DNA of 64,000 nucleotides from Streptomyces canus. Lineage in GTDB: Bacteria; Actinomycetota; Actinomycetes; Streptomycetales; Streptomycetaceae. The DNA lies in contig NZ_CP107989.1 of the NCBI RefSeq assembly GCF_041435015.1, forward strand, positions 7,750,001 through 7,814,000, given 5' to 3'. Made by a program: the position numbers and the translations under genes. Below, piece by piece: positions 16,347-23,280 of this stretch. The notes beneath the pieces are model-generated. The model did not search any database, had not been told where the DNA came from, and saw nothing but the letters and a program-made list of their open reading frames with translations. Numbering within the stretch: the first letter of the stretch is position 1; each line of letters opens with the position of its first letter.

Positions 16347-17771
16347 ATGTCAGACAGCTCCCCCCTGCCGCCGGTGCGGCTGCACCCCGAAGCGGAGCTG
16401 GCGCGGGACGCCCTGTCCACGCCGCTGCTCGCCCGAGCCGCCCGGCTCGCCCGCTGGGCCGGCGAGGACACGCGGGTCGACGCCGGGGGCGGACTCGTCG
16501 AGGAGCAGCTGCCCGCGGCGGCCGCGCACCTCGGACTGACCGGGGACGAGGCGGCGGCGAGTGCGAGCGAGGCCTGGCGGGTGGCCCTCGACACCGGGCT
16601 CGTCGAGATCGTCGACGAGGAGGAGGGCACGGTCGCCACCAGCGAGGACCTGGCTCTGCTGTCCGGGTCCCCGCAGGACGTGCTCGGCGTGTGGCTGACG
16701 GCGCTGGAGACGGCGCTGGCCGACGCGAGCGTGCCCGATCTGGACGATCTGGTCGATGCCATGGACGACGGCGGCGAGGTCGACTTCGCCTCCCTGGACT
16801 GGGACCCGCAGGCCGAGCAGGAGTTCCTCGACGGTGTGCTCGGCAACCTCTACCTGCTCACGGTCAGCGAGGACGGCCCCGGCAACGGACCCGTGCCGCT
16901 GCCCGCCCTCGCCGCGTCGATGATCGTGCCGAGCGACATGGGCGAGCCGACCAACGACGTCCTGGAGCAGGTGTCCGACGCGATGATGCGGCTGGACGAC
17001 CAGTTCCGGGTCCTGGAGCCGGTGGGGATCGTCGAGTACCAGCCCGTCGACGAGGCCCTGATGGCGGACACCGACGAGGAGCCCGCGGCGGTCGTCGACG
17101 AGACCGACGTCTCCCGGTACGGCATGGTCCGGCTCACCCCGCTCGGGCTGTACGGGCTGCGGTCGCGGCTGCTGGAGGCGGGCATCACGGCACCGGCCGT
17201 CGGCGACCTCGCCGACAAGGGAGCGGACGCGCTGCTCGACGGGACCTCGACATTCCCGCCCTCCGCCGCGCAGGCCGAGACCGAGCAGTGGCTGGACCGG
17301 CGTGAACCTCTCGCGGCGGTCCGGGAACTGCTGACGGCGGCCCGGGGGAGCGACTCAGGTGCGCCCCTGCGCAGGCTGCGGTGTCAGCAGGCGTTGTCCC
17401 TGGTCGGTGCGGTCGCCGAACCCGCGTTGCGGGAGGTCCTCGACGACGCCGAGCTGGGTGGGCTGGCCCGGGTCTGGCTGACCGAGCGGGGGTTCGGGGA
17501 GGTGCCCCCGCCTTCCCAGGACATGGTGTTCTGGCTGACCATCGACACGATCGCCGCGCAGCTCGCCGCTGAGGGGAACTCCGAGGAGCTACAGGCGCTG
17601 GTGGAAGGACTGGCCCAGCAGCACGGTGGGTTCTTCGCCGCGGCCTGGCGGGTCGACCACCCGGCCACCGCGGATGTGCTGGAGGCGATGGGGCGGTTGC
17701 ATCCGGACAAGCGGGTGGCGAAGGAGGCCCGGAAGGCCGCGTTCAAGGCGCGGTCGCAGCAAGGGGGTTGA
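16347..17771 (+). CDS. Conserved protein of unknown function, helical-repeat C-terminus
   Basis: A 474-residue cytoplasmic protein without membrane helices or a recognised catalytic motif. The N-terminal half is acidic and helical (LAADALSTPLL-like start, then LPAAAAHLGLTGDEAAASASEAWRVALDTG). The C-terminal third (about 300-465) looks like HEAT/ALK-type helical pairs, e.g. ALSLVGAVAEPALREVLDDAELGGLARVWL and ADVLEAMGRLHPDKRVAKEARKAAFKAR. TACGCT at 16300-16305 may be its -10. I cannot name a function; the repeats suggest protein-protein interaction. Confidence 0.7.
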   Translation: MSDSSPLPPVRLHPEAELARDALSTPLLARAARLARWAGEDTRVDAGGGLVEEQLPAAAAHLGLTGDEAAASASEAWRVALDTGLVEIVDEEEGTVATSEDLALLSGSPQDVLGVWLTALETALADASVPDLDDLVDAMDDGGEVDFASLDWDPQAEQEFLDGVLGNLYLLTVSEDGPGNGPVPLPALAASMIVPSDMGEPTNDVLEQVSDAMMRLDDQFRVLEPVGIVEYQPVDEALMADTDEEPAAVVDETDVSRYGMVRLTPLGLYGLRSRLLEAGITAPAVGDLADKGADALLDGTSTFPPSAAQAETEQWLDRREPLAAVRELLTAARGSDSGAPLRRLRCQQALSLVGAVAEPALREVLDDAELGGLARVWLTERGFGEVPPPSQDMVFWLTIDTIAAQLAAEGNSEELQALVEGLAQQHGGFFAAAWRVDHPATADVLEAMGRLHPDKRVAKEARKAAFKARSQQGG

Positions 17772-17877
17772 GGGCGGCTTGCGAGTCCCGGGGCTCACTG
17801 TGGCCGGTCACGCACCTAAAGGACTCCCCATCAACGTGTGTTGATTCATTCAAGCCACTCCACTGAATCCTCTCGCT

Positions 17878-17899
17878 GTTCAGCTGGCGTTCAGACATG
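17878..17899 (+). promoter_or_regulatory. PHO box (PhoP site) upstream of phoX
   Basis: Two adjacent 11-nt direct repeats, GTTCAGCTGGC (17878-17888) and GTTCAGACATG (17889-17899), match the Streptomyces PhoP repeat pattern GTTCACC-N4 at the first five positions (GTTCA); the site lies 68 bp upstream of the phoX ATG. The expected outcome is induction during phosphate starvation. Confidence 0.65.
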
Positions 17900-17967
17900 G
17901 GCGGGACCGTAGCGCCGACCCGAGGTCCCCCACCCTCCACGGCATACCCACCGTCTCAGGAGACACC

Positions 17968-19413
17968 ATGTCGCTCACCCGCAGGGATTTTGCCGCGAAA
18001 TCCGCCATCACCGGAGCCGGTGTCGCGCTGGCGGGCAGTGTCGGCGCCCTCGCCACCGCACCCAACGCGCTCGCGGCCACCGACGTCGAGAGCGAGGGCG
18101 CGGAGATCGCGGGCGCCCACGGCGGCGTCGGCTACGGGCCGCTGATCGCCGACCCCGAGGGCCTGCTCGCGCTGCCCGCCGGGTTCACGTACAAGGTCAT
18201 CACCTACAGCGGCAGGACCAAGCTGGAGTCCGGCGAGTTCACGCCGTCCAACCACGACGGTACGGCCACCTTCTGTGGCCCCCGCGGCGCGACCCTCCTG
18301 GTCAACAACCACGAGCTCAAGGGCCCGCGTGCCAACTGGCCCCACCCCGTGCCGCTCACCGAGGGCCTCGTCTACGACCCCGCCGCCTCCGGTGGCTGCA
18401 CGGTCGTCGAGGTCCGTCACGGGCATGTCGCCGAGTGGGTCGGCATCGCCGGCACCTCCACCAACTGCGCGGGCGGCACCACCCCTTGGGGCACCTGGCT
18501 CACCGGCGAGGAGACCGAGGACAAGGCCGGCCAGAACGGCATGACCAAGGACCACGGCTACATCTTCGAGGTCGACCCCGAGGACCACCGCGCCAACCGC
18601 GACCCCAAGCCCGTCAAGGCGTTCGGCCGGTACGCCCACGAGGCGGTCGTCATCGACCCCAAGCGCGGCCACGCCTACCTGACCGAGGACGCTTCCGGCC
18701 CCAACGGCCTGCTCTTCCGCTGGACCCCGCCGGCGGGCTTCCACCACGGCCGCGGCAAGCTGCGCACCCTCGCGGACAACGCGGGGGTCCTGCAGGCCTT
18801 CAAGTGCTTCGACTCCGGCGGCAAGTTCGTCGACGACCTCTCCCGCGCCACGAAGATCGGTACGGTGTACGGCGTCGACTGGGTCGACGTGCCCGACCGC
18901 GACGCCAAGACGGTCTCCGTCCGCAAGCAGTTCACCGACGGCCAGGTCACCCGCGCCCGCAAGCTCGAGGGCATGTGGTGGGGCGACGGCGGCGCGTACG
19001 TCGTCTCCTCGTACGCCCGTGAGGAGAGCCCCGTCCAGCACGACGGCCAGGTCTGGTTCTACGACCCCAAGCGCCGCACCCTCACCCTGAAGGTCCTCCT
19101 CGGCGTCAACCCCGACCCGTCCAAGGACGGCGCCTTCGACGGCCCCGACAACATCACCGTGTCCCCGTACGGCGGCCTCGTGATCGCCGAGGACGGCGAG
19201 GGCGTCCAGCACCTGTTCGGCGCCACGGAGAGCGGCCGCACCTACCCGATCGCCCGCAACGAACTGAACCTCGGCACCGAAGAGGAGCCCGAGTACAGCG
19301 AGTTCACCGGCGTCACCTTCTCGCCCGACGGCCGGACCCTGTACGCCAACATCCAGACGCCGGGGATCATGCTGGCGATCACGGGGCCCTGGAAGCGGCA
19401 GAAGCGCGGCTGA
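17968..19413 (+). CDS. phoX: PhoX-family Tat-secreted alkaline phosphatase
   Basis: A 481-residue PhoX (DUF839) protein. The N-terminus is a twin-arginine signal (SLTRRDFAAKSAITGAGVALAGSVGALATAP), so the folded enzyme is exported by Tat, as expected for the Ca/Fe-dependent PhoX type. Family motifs include NHDGTATF, LLVNNHEL, TPWGTWLTGEET, YAHEAVVIDP, LTEDASGPNGLLFRW and YGGLVIAEDG. It liberates phosphate from organic phosphomonoesters outside the cell. AGGAGA precedes ATG 17968, and a PHO box lies upstream. Confidence 0.92.
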   Translation: MSLTRRDFAAKSAITGAGVALAGSVGALATAPNALAATDVESEGAEIAGAHGGVGYGPLIADPEGLLALPAGFTYKVITYSGRTKLESGEFTPSNHDGTATFCGPRGATLLVNNHELKGPRANWPHPVPLTEGLVYDPAASGGCTVVEVRHGHVAEWVGIAGTSTNCAGGTTPWGTWLTGEETEDKAGQNGMTKDHGYIFEVDPEDHRANRDPKPVKAFGRYAHEAVVIDPKRGHAYLTEDASGPNGLLFRWTPPAGFHHGRGKLRTLADNAGVLQAFKCFDSGGKFVDDLSRATKIGTVYGVDWVDVPDRDAKTVSVRKQFTDGQVTRARKLEGMWWGDGGAYVVSSYAREESPVQHDGQVWFYDPKRRTLTLKVLLGVNPDPSKDGAFDGPDNITVSPYGGLVIAEDGEGVQHLFGATESGRTYPIARNELNLGTEEEPEYSEFTGVTFSPDGRTLYANIQTPGIMLAITGPWKRQKRG

Positions 19414-19424
19414 ATTTAATTCGC

Positions 19425-19453
19425 TCGCCAGTCCCGCGGCCCCCTCCTAAAGT
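19425..19453 (+). promoter_or_regulatory. Predicted promoter of the first Y-RNA-like element
   Basis: TCGCCA (19425-19430) and TAAAGT (19448-19453) are separated by 17 bp. The start predicted 7 nt after the -10 falls at 19460, exactly where the outer stem of the RNA element begins. That agreement supports both the promoter and the RNA 5' end. Confidence 0.5.
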
Positions 19454-19459
19454 GATGTA

Positions 19460-19598
19460 TGTCCAGGTGCGAAGGCAGGACCTACTTCCACTCTTAATGG
19501 GGAGGCCGCGGGTTCGAATCCCGCCACCGGTACCACGTGCCGGTGTAGCTCAGAGGCAGAGCACCTAATGTCGGTTCCGCCGATCTGAACTCTGGACA
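19460..19598 (+). ncRNA. Y-RNA-like element 1: permuted class I tRNA body on a Ro60-type stem
   Basis: In order: outer stem TGTCCAG (19460-19466) with CTGGACA (19592-19598); internal loop; second stem GGCAGGACC (19474-19482) with GGTTCCGCC (19573-19581), one A-C mismatch; anticodon-stem-like ATGGGG (19497-19502) with CCTAAT (19564-19569), one G-A mismatch; 5-nt variable loop; T-arm GCGGG-TTCGAAT-CCCGC (19508-19524); 7-bp acceptor CACCGGT (19525-19531) with GCCGGTG (19539-19545) closed by ACCACGT; TA; D-arm GCTC-AGAGGCA-GAGC (19548-19562). Every spacing equals a normal class I tRNA, but the 3' half precedes the 5' half. It lies upstream of a Ro60 gene, as bacterial Y RNAs do; those are known tRNA mimics. 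Function as a Ro60 tether or gate is inferred. Confidence 0.72.
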
Positions 19599-19613
19599 CC
19601 ACAACTTCATGCA

Positions 19614-19645
19614 CCTCCCGGTGCGAGCACTTTGATCTCGGGAGG
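19614..19645 (+). other. Hairpin between the two Y-RNA-like elements
   Basis: CCTCCCG (19614-19620) and CGGGAGG (19639-19645) form a perfect 7-bp stem, extendable by two G-C pairs after an A-C mismatch. The loop begins GTGCGAGCAC and ends GATCT. The flanking pattern C-C-C-G-GTGCG...GATCT-CGGG resembles the internal-loop region of both Y-RNA-like elements, so it may be a relic or minimal Ro60-binding stem. Alternatively it terminates element 1; there is no U-run. Confidence 0.4.
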
Positions 19646-19658
19646 CGCAGCTCATGGT

Positions 19659-19820
19659 GGGTGCCCGGTGCGCAGGCAGCGGATACTTCGGGAACTGGTG
19701 GGGGGAAAGCCCTCGTGCGGGTTCGAATCCCGTCATCGACCCAGGGTCGATGTGGCGGAACGGAAGACGCGCCAGTTTATAAGCACCGCAGTCGACTTCG
19801 ACCTCGGGCACCCTCCTTTT
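19659..19820 (+). ncRNA. Y-RNA-like element 2: permuted class II (tRNA-Leu-like) body on a Ro60-type stem
   Basis: In order: outer stem GGGTGCCCG (19659-19667) with CGGGCACCC (19805-19813), followed by TCCTTTT; second stem GGCAGCGG (19675-19682) with CCGCAGTC (19786-19793), one A-A mismatch and one G-U pair; anticodon-stem-like AACTGG (19693-19698) with CCAGTT (19772-19777); long variable arm GGGGG-AAA-GCCCTC; T-arm GCGGG-TTCGAAT-CCCGT (19717-19733); acceptor CATCGAC (19734-19740) with GTCGATG (19746-19752) closed by CCAGG; TG; D-arm GCG...CGC (19755-19770). The D-arm and variable arm are of tRNA-Leu type. The 5' strand motif GGTGCGCAGGCAG is shared with element 1. The stem plus U-run can act as its own terminator before the Ro60 gene. 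Confidence 0.75.
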
Positions 19821-19865
19821 GCTGCGTCTCCCTCCGAAACGGAAACGAATTCGGGGGAATTCACC

Positions 19866-21446
19866 ATGACGCGATTCAACAAGAAGGCCGCACGGGCCCG
19901 CCCCACCTCGCGAGTGACGTCGACGGGACGCATCCTGCGGACCTACGAGGGCGGCCGGGGACATGAGCGTGACGCACGCTCCGAGCTCTTTCTGCTCGCG
20001 GTCGCCAACTTCGTCTCCCAGCAGACCTCTTACGAGTCCGGCGCGAACCGCGACGACCGGTTCGCCACGCTCGTACGGCAGCTCGCCGTCACCGACCCGG
20101 CCTGGACGGCCGGCCTGCTCGGCTGGCTGCGCGGCGAGGGCAACCTCCGTACCGCCTCGATCGTGGGCGCCGCCGAGTACGTCAAGGCACGCCTCGACGC
20201 GGGCACCACCGACGGCCCCTCGAACCGCCAGGTCGTGGCCTCCGTACTCCAGCGGCCCGACGAGCCCGGCGAATTCCTCGGATACTGGACGGCGCAGTAC
20301 GGCCGTAACGTGCCGAAGCCCGTCAAGCGCGGGATCGCCGACGCCGTACGCCGTTTGTACAGCGGCAAGTCGCTGCTGAAGTACGACACCGCGTCCAAGG
20401 GCTACCGTTTCGGCGACATCCTCAACCTCGTGCACGCGGCCCCGGACCCGGACAAGCCGTGGCAGGGCGAGCTGTTCCAGTACGCCCTCGACCGCCGGCA
20501 CAACCCGGACACGGCCGTGCCGCCCGAGTCGAGCCGGGTGCTCACCGCGCACCGCGAGCTGATGGCGGTGCCGCCCGGCCGGCGGCGTGCGCTGGTCACG
20601 TCCGAGGGCGGGGCCGAGCGGCTGGCCGCGGCCGGGATGACGTGGGAGGCGCTGGCCGGCTGGCTGCAGGGGCCGATGGACAAGGCGGCCTGGGAGGCGG
20701 TGATTCCGTCCACGGGCGCGATGGCATTGGCGCGTAACCTGCGCAACTTCGACGAGGCCGGAGTCTCCGACGAGGTCGCGGCCCAGGTGGCGGCCCGGAT
20801 CAGCGACCCGGCGGAGGTCGCACGTTCGCGGCAGTTCCCCTTCCGGTACCTCGCCGCTTACCAGCACGCGCCGTCGCTGCGCTGGTCCTACCCGCTGGAG
20901 CAGGCGCTCGGCCACTCGCTGGCCAACGTGCCCGCACTGCCCGGCCGGACCCTGGTGCTCGTCGACCGCTCCGGCTCGATGTGGACGCGGCTGTCCGACC
21001 GCTCGCGGCTCAACCGGGCCGACGCGGCGGCGATCTTCGGCACGGCGCTCGCGCTGCGGGCGGCCGACGCGGATCTCGTCGAGTTCGGCACCACGAGCCG
21101 GCGTCTGACGTTCGGCGAGGGCGAGTCGGTGCTGAAGATCCTCGGCCGCTTCGGCGACCTGGGCGGCACCGACACCACCTCGGCCGTCCGCGCGCACTAC
21201 CGGGGCCAGGACCGGGTGCTGATCGTCACCGACGAGCAGTACACGTACAACCGGCACGGCGGCCCGACCGAGCAGATCCCGGCCGAGGTACCGGTCTACA
21301 CCTGGAACCTCGCCGGCTACCGGGCGGGCCACGGCCCTTCCGGCATCGGCAACCGCCACACCTTCGGAGGCCTCTCGGACGCGGCCTTCCGGATGGTTCC
21401 GCTGCTCGAGGCGGCCCAGGACGCCGACTGGCCCTGGGCCGCCTGA
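19866..21446 (+). CDS. rsr: Bacterial Ro60 (Rsr), TROVE and vWA domain RNA-binding protein
   Basis: A 526-residue Ro60 orthologue. Residues about 20-345 are the TROVE ring of helical repeats (start TRILRTYEGG-like, LFLLAVANFVSQQTSYESGANRDDRF). Residues 360-526 are a vWA domain with an intact MIDAS: D367-R-S-G-S371, T435-D-T and D456 in VTDEQ. Ro60 binds Y RNAs on its outer surface and misfolded RNA ends in its central hole, and in Deinococcus it feeds RNA to PNPase. Two Y-RNA-like elements lie directly upstream. GGGGGAA precedes ATG 19866 inside a small GAATT/AATTC hairpin. No rtcB or PNPase gene is adjacent. Confidence 0.93.
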   Translation: MTRFNKKAARARPTSRVTSTGRILRTYEGGRGHERDARSELFLLAVANFVSQQTSYESGANRDDRFATLVRQLAVTDPAWTAGLLGWLRGEGNLRTASIVGAAEYVKARLDAGTTDGPSNRQVVASVLQRPDEPGEFLGYWTAQYGRNVPKPVKRGIADAVRRLYSGKSLLKYDTASKGYRFGDILNLVHAAPDPDKPWQGELFQYALDRRHNPDTAVPPESSRVLTAHRELMAVPPGRRRALVTSEGGAERLAAAGMTWEALAGWLQGPMDKAAWEAVIPSTGAMALARNLRNFDEAGVSDEVAAQVAARISDPAEVARSRQFPFRYLAAYQHAPSLRWSYPLEQALGHSLANVPALPGRTLVLVDRSGSMWTRLSDRSRLNRADAAAIFGTALALRAADADLVEFGTTSRRLTFGEGESVLKILGRFGDLGGTDTTSAVRAHYRGQDRVLIVTDEQYTYNRHGGPTEQIPAEVPVYTWNLAGYRAGHGPSGIGNRHTFGGLSDAAFRMVPLLEAAQDADWPWAA

Positions 21447-21455
21447 GCCCCGAGC

Positions 21456-21487
21456 GTGGCCCGCACCTCACGGGGGGTGCGGGCCAC
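21456..21487. terminator. Hairpin terminator after the Ro60 gene
   Basis: A perfect 12-bp stem GTGGCCCGCACC (21456-21467) / GGTGCGGGCCAC (21476-21487) with an 8-nt loop starts 10 nt after the Ro60 stop. No U-run. Confidence 0.8.
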
Positions 21488-21503
21488 TCGCATGCCCGCA
21501 CCC

Positions 21504-21537
21504 TTGTGCGCGGTCCTCATTGACATCTAACATTTCA
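21504..21537 (+). promoter_or_regulatory. Leaderless promoter and operator of the FCD regulator
   Basis: TTGTGC (21504-21509) and TAACAT (21528-21533) are 18 bp apart, and the ATG follows 8 nt after the -10. An imperfect 17-bp palindrome, TGACATCTAACATTTCA (21521-21537; pattern TGAnATnTnAnATnTCA), covers the -10. That is the right size and position for autorepression by the GntR/FCD protein that starts 4 nt later. Confidence 0.55.
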
Positions 21538-21541
21538 GTCC

Positions 21542-22189
21542 ATGGAAGCCATGCGTCCACTCGCTCGCACCCTTCTCCGGGACCGCGCCTACGCGTCCAT
21601 CCGGGACGCCATCGTGGCCGGCGAGATCGAGCCCGGGGCGGTGGTGCGGGACGCCGATCTCGCCGAGCGGCTCGGGCTGTCACGGGCGCCCGTGCGGGAG
21701 GCCTTCGCGCGGCTCGTCGACGACGGGCTGCTGGAGAGCAAGCCGCAGAGCTACACGCGGGTGACCCAGGTCGTCGCCGCCGAGGTGCGGGACGCCGCCG
21801 CCGTGGTCGGGGCCATGCACGAACTGGTCACGCGGGTCGCCGTGCCCCGGCTGTTCGCCGCCGACATCGAGACGATGCGCGCGGCCAACGAACGGTTCGC
21901 GGCCGCCGTCACCGCCGGTGATGTGGACGAAGCCGTGCACGCCGACGACGCCCTGCACGACGTCCTCGTCCGCGTCAGCGGCAACCGCGCGGCCGCCGCC
22001 ACCACCGCCCGCTACACCCCTCTCATCCGCAGGCTGGAGCGCCGGCGCTTCGGCGAGGGCGGCAACTGCCGCTCGGCGGGCCTGCACGACCGGCTGATCG
22101 AGGCCTGCACGGCCGGTGACGTGGACGAGGCGGTCCGGGTCACGGCGGAGATCTGGCGGGGCCTGGCCGAGCTGGCCGACAGCGACTGA
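21542..22189 (+). CDS. GntR/FCD-family regulator of the ACC deaminase gene
   Basis: A 215-residue GntR protein of the FadR (FCD) subfamily. The winged helix is at about 8-70 ([51 protein letters not shown]). The FCD ligand domain follows, with its metal-site histidines in [11 protein letters not shown] and the late [11 protein letters not shown]. It starts 29 nt upstream of acdS, so the two genes form one unit. Binding of an amino-acid-like ligand would relieve repression at the overlapping palindrome. An ATG at 21551 is an alternative start. Confidence 0.85.
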   Translation: MEAMRPLARTLLRDRAYASIRDAIVAGEIEPGAVVRDADLAERLGLSRAPVREAFARLVDDGLLESKPQSYTRVTQVVAAEVRDAAAVVGAMHELVTRVAVPRLFAADIETMRAANERFAAAVTAGDVDEAVHADDALHDVLVRVSGNRAAAATTARYTPLIRRLERRRFGEGGNCRSAGLHDRLIEACTAGDVDEAVRVTAEIWRGLAELADSD

Positions 22190-22218
22190 GCCCACAGCGA
22201 CCGACCCGGGAGGTCCCC

Positions 22219-23235
22219 GTGCCCCTTTCGTCCTACGACCGTTATCCCCTCCTCTTCGGACCGTCCCCCGTGCACCGCCTGGAGCGCCTCACCGCGCACC
22301 TCGGCGGCGCCGCGCTGTGGGCCAAGCGCGAGGACTGCAACTCCGGGATCGCGTACGGCGGCAACAAGACCCGCAAGTTGGAGTACCTGGTCGCGGACGC
22401 CCTTGCCAAGGGCTGCGACACCCTTGTCTCGATCGGCGGGGTCCAGTCCAACCACACCCGTCAGGTCGCCGCCTGTGCCGCCCGGGCCGGGCTCAAGTGC
22501 GTGCTGGTGCAGGAGAGTTGGGTGGACTGGCCGGACGCCGTCTACGACAAGGTCGGCAACATCCTGATCAGCCGGCTCGCCGGGGCCGACGTACGGCTGG
22601 TGAAGGCCGGGTTCGGCATCGGGTTCAAGGAGAGCTGGGAGCAGGCGCTCAGGGATGTCGAGGAAGGGGGCGGCACGCCGTACGCCATCCCCGCCGGCGC
22701 CTCCGACCACCCGCTCGGCGGCCTCGGCTTCGCCGCGTGGGCCTATGAAGTAGCCGATCAGGAACGCGAGTTGGGCGTCTTCTTCGACACGGTCGTGGTC
22801 TGCTCGGTGACCGGCTCCACCCAGGCCGGCATGGTCGCCGGGTTCCGGGCGCTGGAGGAGGCGGGCGGGCGGCCCCGGCGGGTGCTCGGCATCGACGCCT
22901 CCGCCAAGCCCGTCGCCACCCGGGAACAGATCGCGCGGATCGCCCACGGCACCGGGCAACTCATCGGCGTACAGAAGGAGTTGACCGAGGAGGACGTAGA
23001 GCTGGACGAGCGGTACCACGCGGGTGTCTACGGCATCCCCGACGACACCACGCTGGACGCGATGCGCCTCGCCGCCCGCACCGAGGGGATGGTCACCGAC
23101 CCCGTGTACGAGGGCAAGTCGATGGCCGGGATGATCGACCTGGTCAGGCGGGGCGAGATCGGCGCGGACTCCACCGTGCTCTACGCCCACCTCGGAGGGC
23201 AGCCGGCCCTCAACGGGTACAGCGCGCTGTTCTAG
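22219..23235 (+). CDS. acdS: 1-Aminocyclopropane-1-carboxylate deaminase
   Basis: A 338-residue PLP enzyme of the tryptophan synthase beta fold that opens the ring of ACC, the plant ethylene precursor, to 2-oxobutyrate and ammonia. The PLP lysine lies in [10 protein letters not shown] near residue 51. [15 protein letters not shown] and GSTQAGM are family motifs. The residues said to separate true ACC deaminase from D-cysteine desulfhydrase, Glu in VYEGKSM and Leu in AHLGG, are both present. GGGAGG precedes GTG 22219. It would let the bacterium feed on, and lower, plant ACC, fitting a soil or root lifestyle. Confidence 0.92.
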   Translation: MPLSSYDRYPLLFGPSPVHRLERLTAHLGGAALWAKREDCNSGIAYGGNKTRKLEYLVADALAKGCDTLVSIGGVQSNHTRQVAACAARAGLKCVLVQESWVDWPDAVYDKVGNILISRLAGADVRLVKAGFGIGFKESWEQALRDVEEGGGTPYAIPAGASDHPLGGLGFAAWAYEVADQERELGVFFDTVVVCSVTGSTQAGMVAGFRALEEAGGRPRRVLGIDASAKPVATREQIARIAHGTGQLIGVQKELTEEDVELDERYHAGVYGIPDDTTLDAMRLAARTEGMVTDPVYEGKSMAGMIDLVRRGEIGADSTVLYAHLGGQPALNGYSALF

Positions 23236-23267
23236 CCCGGGCCGGGCCCGTCCCCGTGCCGGCTGGA

Positions 23268-23279
23268 TACAGTGCACTG
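23268..23279 (+). promoter_or_regulatory. Leaderless -10 and palindromic operator of the LacI regulator
   Basis: TACAGT (23268-23273) lies 7 nt before ATG 23281, as in a leaderless promoter. It overlaps the perfect 10-bp palindrome CAGTGCACTG (23270-23279), a plausible autoregulatory half of a LacI-type operator. No convincing -35 is seen. Confidence 0.4.
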
Positions 23280-23280
23280 C

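Noticed and set aside
19460-19534. An ordinary tRNA-Lys gene (T-arm, CTCTTAA loop, terminal ACCA) ending near 19534
   Set aside because: The 5' sequence that should form the acceptor pairs with only 5 of 7 positions and the anticodon stem is poor. The downstream GCCGGTG pairs fully with the same 3' strand, so the permuted arrangement explains the sequence far better.
19717-19790. Fragmented or pseudo tRNA-Leu gene
   Set aside because: All arms are intact and complementary when read as a permuted molecule, and an outer 9-bp perfect stem plus U-run enclose it. Random decay would not preserve these pairings.
19632-19865. An N-terminal extension of Ro60 reading through the RNA elements
   Set aside because: The frame is open by chance; the ATG at 19866 has a GGGGGAA site and begins the conserved Ro60 sequence, while the upstream part coincides with the structured RNA.
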